Source: Clostridia bacterium
GTDB taxonomy: Bacteria > Bacillota > Clostridia > Oscillospirales > CAG-272
DNA length: 16,211 nucleotides
Assembly (NCBI GenBank): GCA_017411935.1
Contig: JAFQPC010000125.1
Location: 1-16,211, forward strand
Direction: 5' to 3'
Positions 13,885-16,211 of the stretch are shown piece by piece. The notes under the pieces were generated by a model, which had not been told where the DNA came from, did not search any database, and worked only from the letters and a program-made list of their open reading frames with translations. Each line of letters opens with the position of its first letter. Positions within the stretch are counted from its first letter, which is position 1. The translations under genes and the position numbers were made by a program.

Positions 13885-15198
13885 TCAGATTTTTTCGCCA
13901 AAGCAAAGCGCGCCGTCGGTCGTTTTGAGGCGTACGGAGTGAATTTCTCCGTGCATGGGACGTGACGCGGGAACGGCAACCTCCAAAAAGTCGGCGGTAT
14001 GTCCGTATGCCATTCCTTGCTCGTAGGTTTCAAAGAGAACGGTGGTGACGGGTTCTTTCGCTACAGCTTCCGTAAGAAGTGTACGGCGCGTATCTTCTGC
14101 AATGGCTTCGAGCTCATGCAGACGGCGGCGCTTGATCTCGTCGGGGATCTGATTCGGCATCGTTGCGGCAGGGGTTCCTTTGCGCTTGGAATAGGGGAAA
14201 ATATGTACCATCAAAAAGCGCGCGTTTCGCAAAAATTCTGCGGTATCTCTGAAATCCTCCTCGGTCTCTCCGGGGAAGCCGACGATGACGTCGGTGGTGA
14301 ATTTGACGTTCGGGATCGCTTCGCGCAAAAGCTCGATGGCGCGCATTGCCTGCTCGGCGTTATACTTTCGCTTCATTGCGGCAAGCGTGCGGCTGCTTCC
14401 GCTTTGCAGGGAAAGGTGAAAATGGGGAGTAAGCGAGGAGAGTTTTGCGATTTTTTCGACAAAGTCGGGGCGGATGAGCGATGGGTCGAGCGAGCCGAGA
14501 CGCACTCTTCCGATGCCCTCGATCTTGTCGATCTGCTCGAGAAGGGTGGCAAGGTCGACGTTGCCAAGATCTTTGCCGTAGGATGCCGTTTCAATGCCCG
14601 TCAGCACGATCTCGCGGCATCCGTTTTCAGTGAGCGTACGCACCTCAGAAAGCACGTCCTCGGGCGCTTTGGAACGGATCTTTCCACGCGCCGAGGGAAT
14701 GATACAATAGGTGCATCGGCTCTCACAGCCGTCCTCGATCTTGATATAGGCGCGTGTGCGCTCGAACGAGCGGATCTGCATTTCCTCGAAGCAGGCATTC
14801 TCGATCGGATCGACCGAGACGGCGGGGCTTTTCGCTTTCTGTCCTTCGCGGACAAGGCGGCAAAGCTCCTCTGCGGCAAACAGTTTTTTCGTATTGCCCA
14901 CGACGGCATCCACGCCGTCGATGGCAGCGATCATCTCTGCCGAGGTCTGTGCAAGACAGCCCGTAACCACGACGACGGCATCGGGATTTTTCGCGATCGC
15001 GCGGCGAATAAACTGTCGCGCCTTGCGGTCGGATTCGGCAGTGACGGTGCAGGTATTGATGAGATAAGCATCACAAGGCTCGGCAGGCGAGGAAATGTCA
15101 AATCCCTCTTTTTCAAGCAGCTCTGCGATCGCCTCGGATTCGTATTGGTTGACCTTACAGCCTAAGGTGTAAATTCCAACGGTTTTTTTTGGCATCAT
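13885..15198 (-). CDS. mtaB: tRNA (N6-threonylcarbamoyladenosine(37)-C2)-methylthiotransferase MtaB
   Basis: The 437-residue protein has the three-domain methylthiotransferase layout. The N-terminal domain holds the auxiliary Fe-S cluster cysteines Cys14 (TLGCKVNQYES, the MtaB hallmark), Cys50 (INTCTVT) and Cys81 (VTGCLAQ). The radical SAM core carries CESRCTYC (Cys158, 162, 165), and a C-terminal TRAM-like domain covers about 370-437. MtaB converts t6A37 to ms2t6A37 in ANN-decoding tRNAs. GGGAG stands four bases before the first ATG (15198) and seven before the second (15195), so the true start may be the second. The TLGCKVNQYES motif separates it from MiaB and RimO. The gene has a promoter (15225-15253) facing away from the divergent pseudouridine synthase. 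Confidence 0.96.
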   Translation of the reverse strand: MMPKKTVGIYTLGCKVNQYESEAIAELLEKEGFDISSPAEPCDAYLINTCTVTAESDRKARQFIRRAIAKNPDAVVVVTGCLAQTSAEMIAAIDGVDAVVGNTKKLFAAEELCRLVREGQKAKSPAVSVDPIENACFEEMQIRSFERTRAYIKIEDGCESRCTYCIIPSARGKIRSKAPEDVLSEVRTLTENGCREIVLTGIETASYGKDLGNVDLATLLEQIDKIEGIGRVRLGSLDPSLIRPDFVEKIAKLSSLTPHFHLSLQSGSSRTLAAMKRKYNAEQAMRAIELLREAIPNVKFTTDVIVGFPGETEEDFRDTAEFLRNARFLMVHIFPYSKRKGTPAATMPNQIPDEIKRRRLHELEAIAEDTRRTLLTEAVAKEPVTTVLFETYEQGMAYGHTADFLEVAVPASRPMHGEIHSVRLKTTDGALCFGEKI

Positions 15199-15224
15199 AT
15201 TTCTCCCGAAAATTTCTTGATATT

Positions 15225-15253
15225 ATTTTATCACGAATTTTGTTTTTTGTAAA
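15225..15253 (-). promoter_or_regulatory. mtaB promoter
   Basis: On the minus strand TTTACA (15253-15248) and TAAAAT (15230-15225) with a 17-base spacer, 26 bases ahead of the mtaB ATG. Confidence 0.75.
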
Positions 15254-15281
15254 TATCAAACGAAGAATTTCCGAAATCCTC

Positions 15282-15310
15282 TTGCAAAGAGTGGGGAAAT
15301 CCTTTATAAT
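15282..15310 (+). promoter_or_regulatory. Promoter of the pseudouridine synthase gene
   Basis: TTGCAA (15282-15287) and TATAAT (15305-15310) with a 17-base spacer, 30 bases before the ATG at 15341. Confidence 0.82.
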
Positions 15311-15340
15311 AAATGTAATAAATCAAGAAGGACTTATGGT

Positions 15341-16211
15341 ATGAGAATTCTTACGATCGGAAAAAATGACGCGGGGCAGAGACTGGACAAGTTTCTTTCC
15401 AAAGCAGTCAAGGGACTCCCCACGTCGATGATGTATAAGCTGATCCGCACCAAGAAGATCAAGGTCAACCGAAAGCGGTGCGAACAGAGTTATATGCTTC
15501 GCGAAGGGGACGAGATCCAGCTCTTTATCCGCGAGGAGTTTTTTGAGTCTCCCGAAAAGGATGAGGGGGCGCTCTCTCGCATCAAGCCGAAGCTGAGTAT
15601 CGTTTACGAGGACGACAATATTATGCTGCTCAACAAGCGCCCCGGGGTGCTTGTTCACGAGGATACCGCGGCGGCGGAGAATACCCTGATTATGCATATT
15701 CAGGCATATCTTTATCAGAACGGCTCGTACGACCCCGAGGCGGAGCAATCCTTTGCGCCCGCGCTGTGTAACCGTATTGACCGTAACACGGGCGGAATCG
15801 TGATTGCCGCGAAAAATGCCGAGGCGCTCCGCGTAATGAACGAGAAGATCCGAAACAATGAGATCTCAAAGTTTTATCTTTGTCTTGTGCACGGTACGCC
15901 GAGACCCGAGAAAGCGACGCTTCACGGCTATCTTCGCAAGAACAGCGCTGACAACCGTGTTGAGGTCAGAGAAACTCCCTTTCCCGGGGCAAAGGAAATC
16001 ATCACAAAATACCGTGTTCTCGAGCGTCGGGGGGACGAATCGCTCCTTGAGGTCGAGCTCGTGACGGGACGGACGCATCAGATCCGCGCGCATATGGCGT
16101 CGATCGGACATCCGCTTCTTGGTGATGGAAAGTACGGGATCAATCGCGAGGAAAAGCAGAGGGGCTATAAATATCAAGCTCTTTATGCCTACCGTCTTTC
16201 GTTTGATCGGA
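15341..16211 (+). CDS. RluA-family (RluC/RluD-like) 23S rRNA pseudouridine synthase, 3' end outside the window
   Basis: The frame is open from the ATG at 15341 to the window end, giving 290 residues with no stop. An S4-like RNA-binding domain (about 12-62; QRLDKFLSKAV, KKIKVNRKR) precedes the catalytic domain. The catalytic block reads NRIDRNTGGI with Asp147; most relatives have HRLDRDTSG, so the first and third residues differ. The downstream block GRTHQIRAHMASIGHPLLGD is canonical. Such enzymes isomerise uridines in 23S rRNA (RluC at 955/2504/2580, RluD at 1911/1915/1917); which site is used here cannot be told. AAGGA at 15328-15332 stands eight bases before the ATG; an ATG at 15336 is out of frame. 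It is divergent from mtaB. Confidence 0.93.
   Translation, partial: MRILTIGKNDAGQRLDKFLSKAVKGLPTSMMYKLIRTKKIKVNRKRCEQSYMLREGDEIQLFIREEFFESPEKDEGALSRIKPKLSIVYEDDNIMLLNKRPGVLVHEDTAAAENTLIMHIQAYLYQNGSYDPEAEQSFAPALCNRIDRNTGGIVIAAKNAEALRVMNEKIRNNEISKFYLCLVHGTPRPEKATLHGYLRKNSADNRVEVRETPFPGAKEIITKYRVLERRGDESLLEVELVTGRTHQIRAHMASIGHPLLGDGKYGINREEKQRGYKYQALYAYRLSFDR

Overview
The window looks like a chromosomal segment of a Clostridia-type Bacillota, probably a gut or other host-associated anaerobe. The basis is strong AAAGGAGG-type Shine-Dalgarno sites, near-consensus -35/-10 promoters in AT-rich spacers, a 2[4Fe-4S] clostridial ferredoxin, a zinc-type L28, MtaB, a DUF378 protein, and Cys-rich repeat lipoproteins of a style common in gut Clostridia. 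No mobile element, CRISPR array, tRNA or rRNA was seen, and no gene-free stretch exceeds 300 bases.

Region 1 (1-7036) is the accessory, surface-facing part. The C-terminal end of a membrane protein resembling an acyltransferase-3 (1-502, +) converges, across a perfectly palindromic bidirectional terminator, with a minus-strand operon running from 7036 down to 564. That operon encodes secreted lipoproteins. The first is a lipoprotein with seven to eight Cys-rich repeats, a roughly 133-residue module and an endonuclease/exonuclease/phosphatase (EEP) domain. The second reading frame holds two more copies of the same module and a second EEP domain. The third gene is a lipoprotein with four of the same Cys-rich repeats followed by a sialate-O-acetylesterase-like SGNH hydrolase. 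The main discovery is that the second frame has no usable start codon. Its homology to the upstream gene begins just after a run of nine A residues at the end of that gene, in the -1 frame. The two therefore look like one protein of about 1,505 residues interrupted or regulated at a homopolymer (programmed frameshift, transcriptional slippage, phase variation, recent decay or assembly error).

Region 2 (7037-8255): divergent promoters separate this operon from a secreted cyclophilin-like lipoprotein with a degenerate active site. It is followed by a small 2[4Fe-4S] ferredoxin with its own promoter and a strong terminator.

Region 3 (8281-16211) is mostly housekeeping and rich in RNA-modification enzymes. 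It holds a tRNA1(Val) m6A methyltransferase-like gene overlapping a TtcA-like PP-loop gene (+), radC (-), a DUF378 membrane protein (+), and an adenine phosphoribosyltransferase-like gene with aspS as a minus-strand operon. It continues with rpmB (-), mtaB (-), and a divergent RluA-family pseudouridine synthase (+) cut off by the window end. Convergent pairs share bidirectional terminators whose hairpins or T tracts contain or abut the stop codons. Divergent or single genes have recognisable sigma-A-type promoters.
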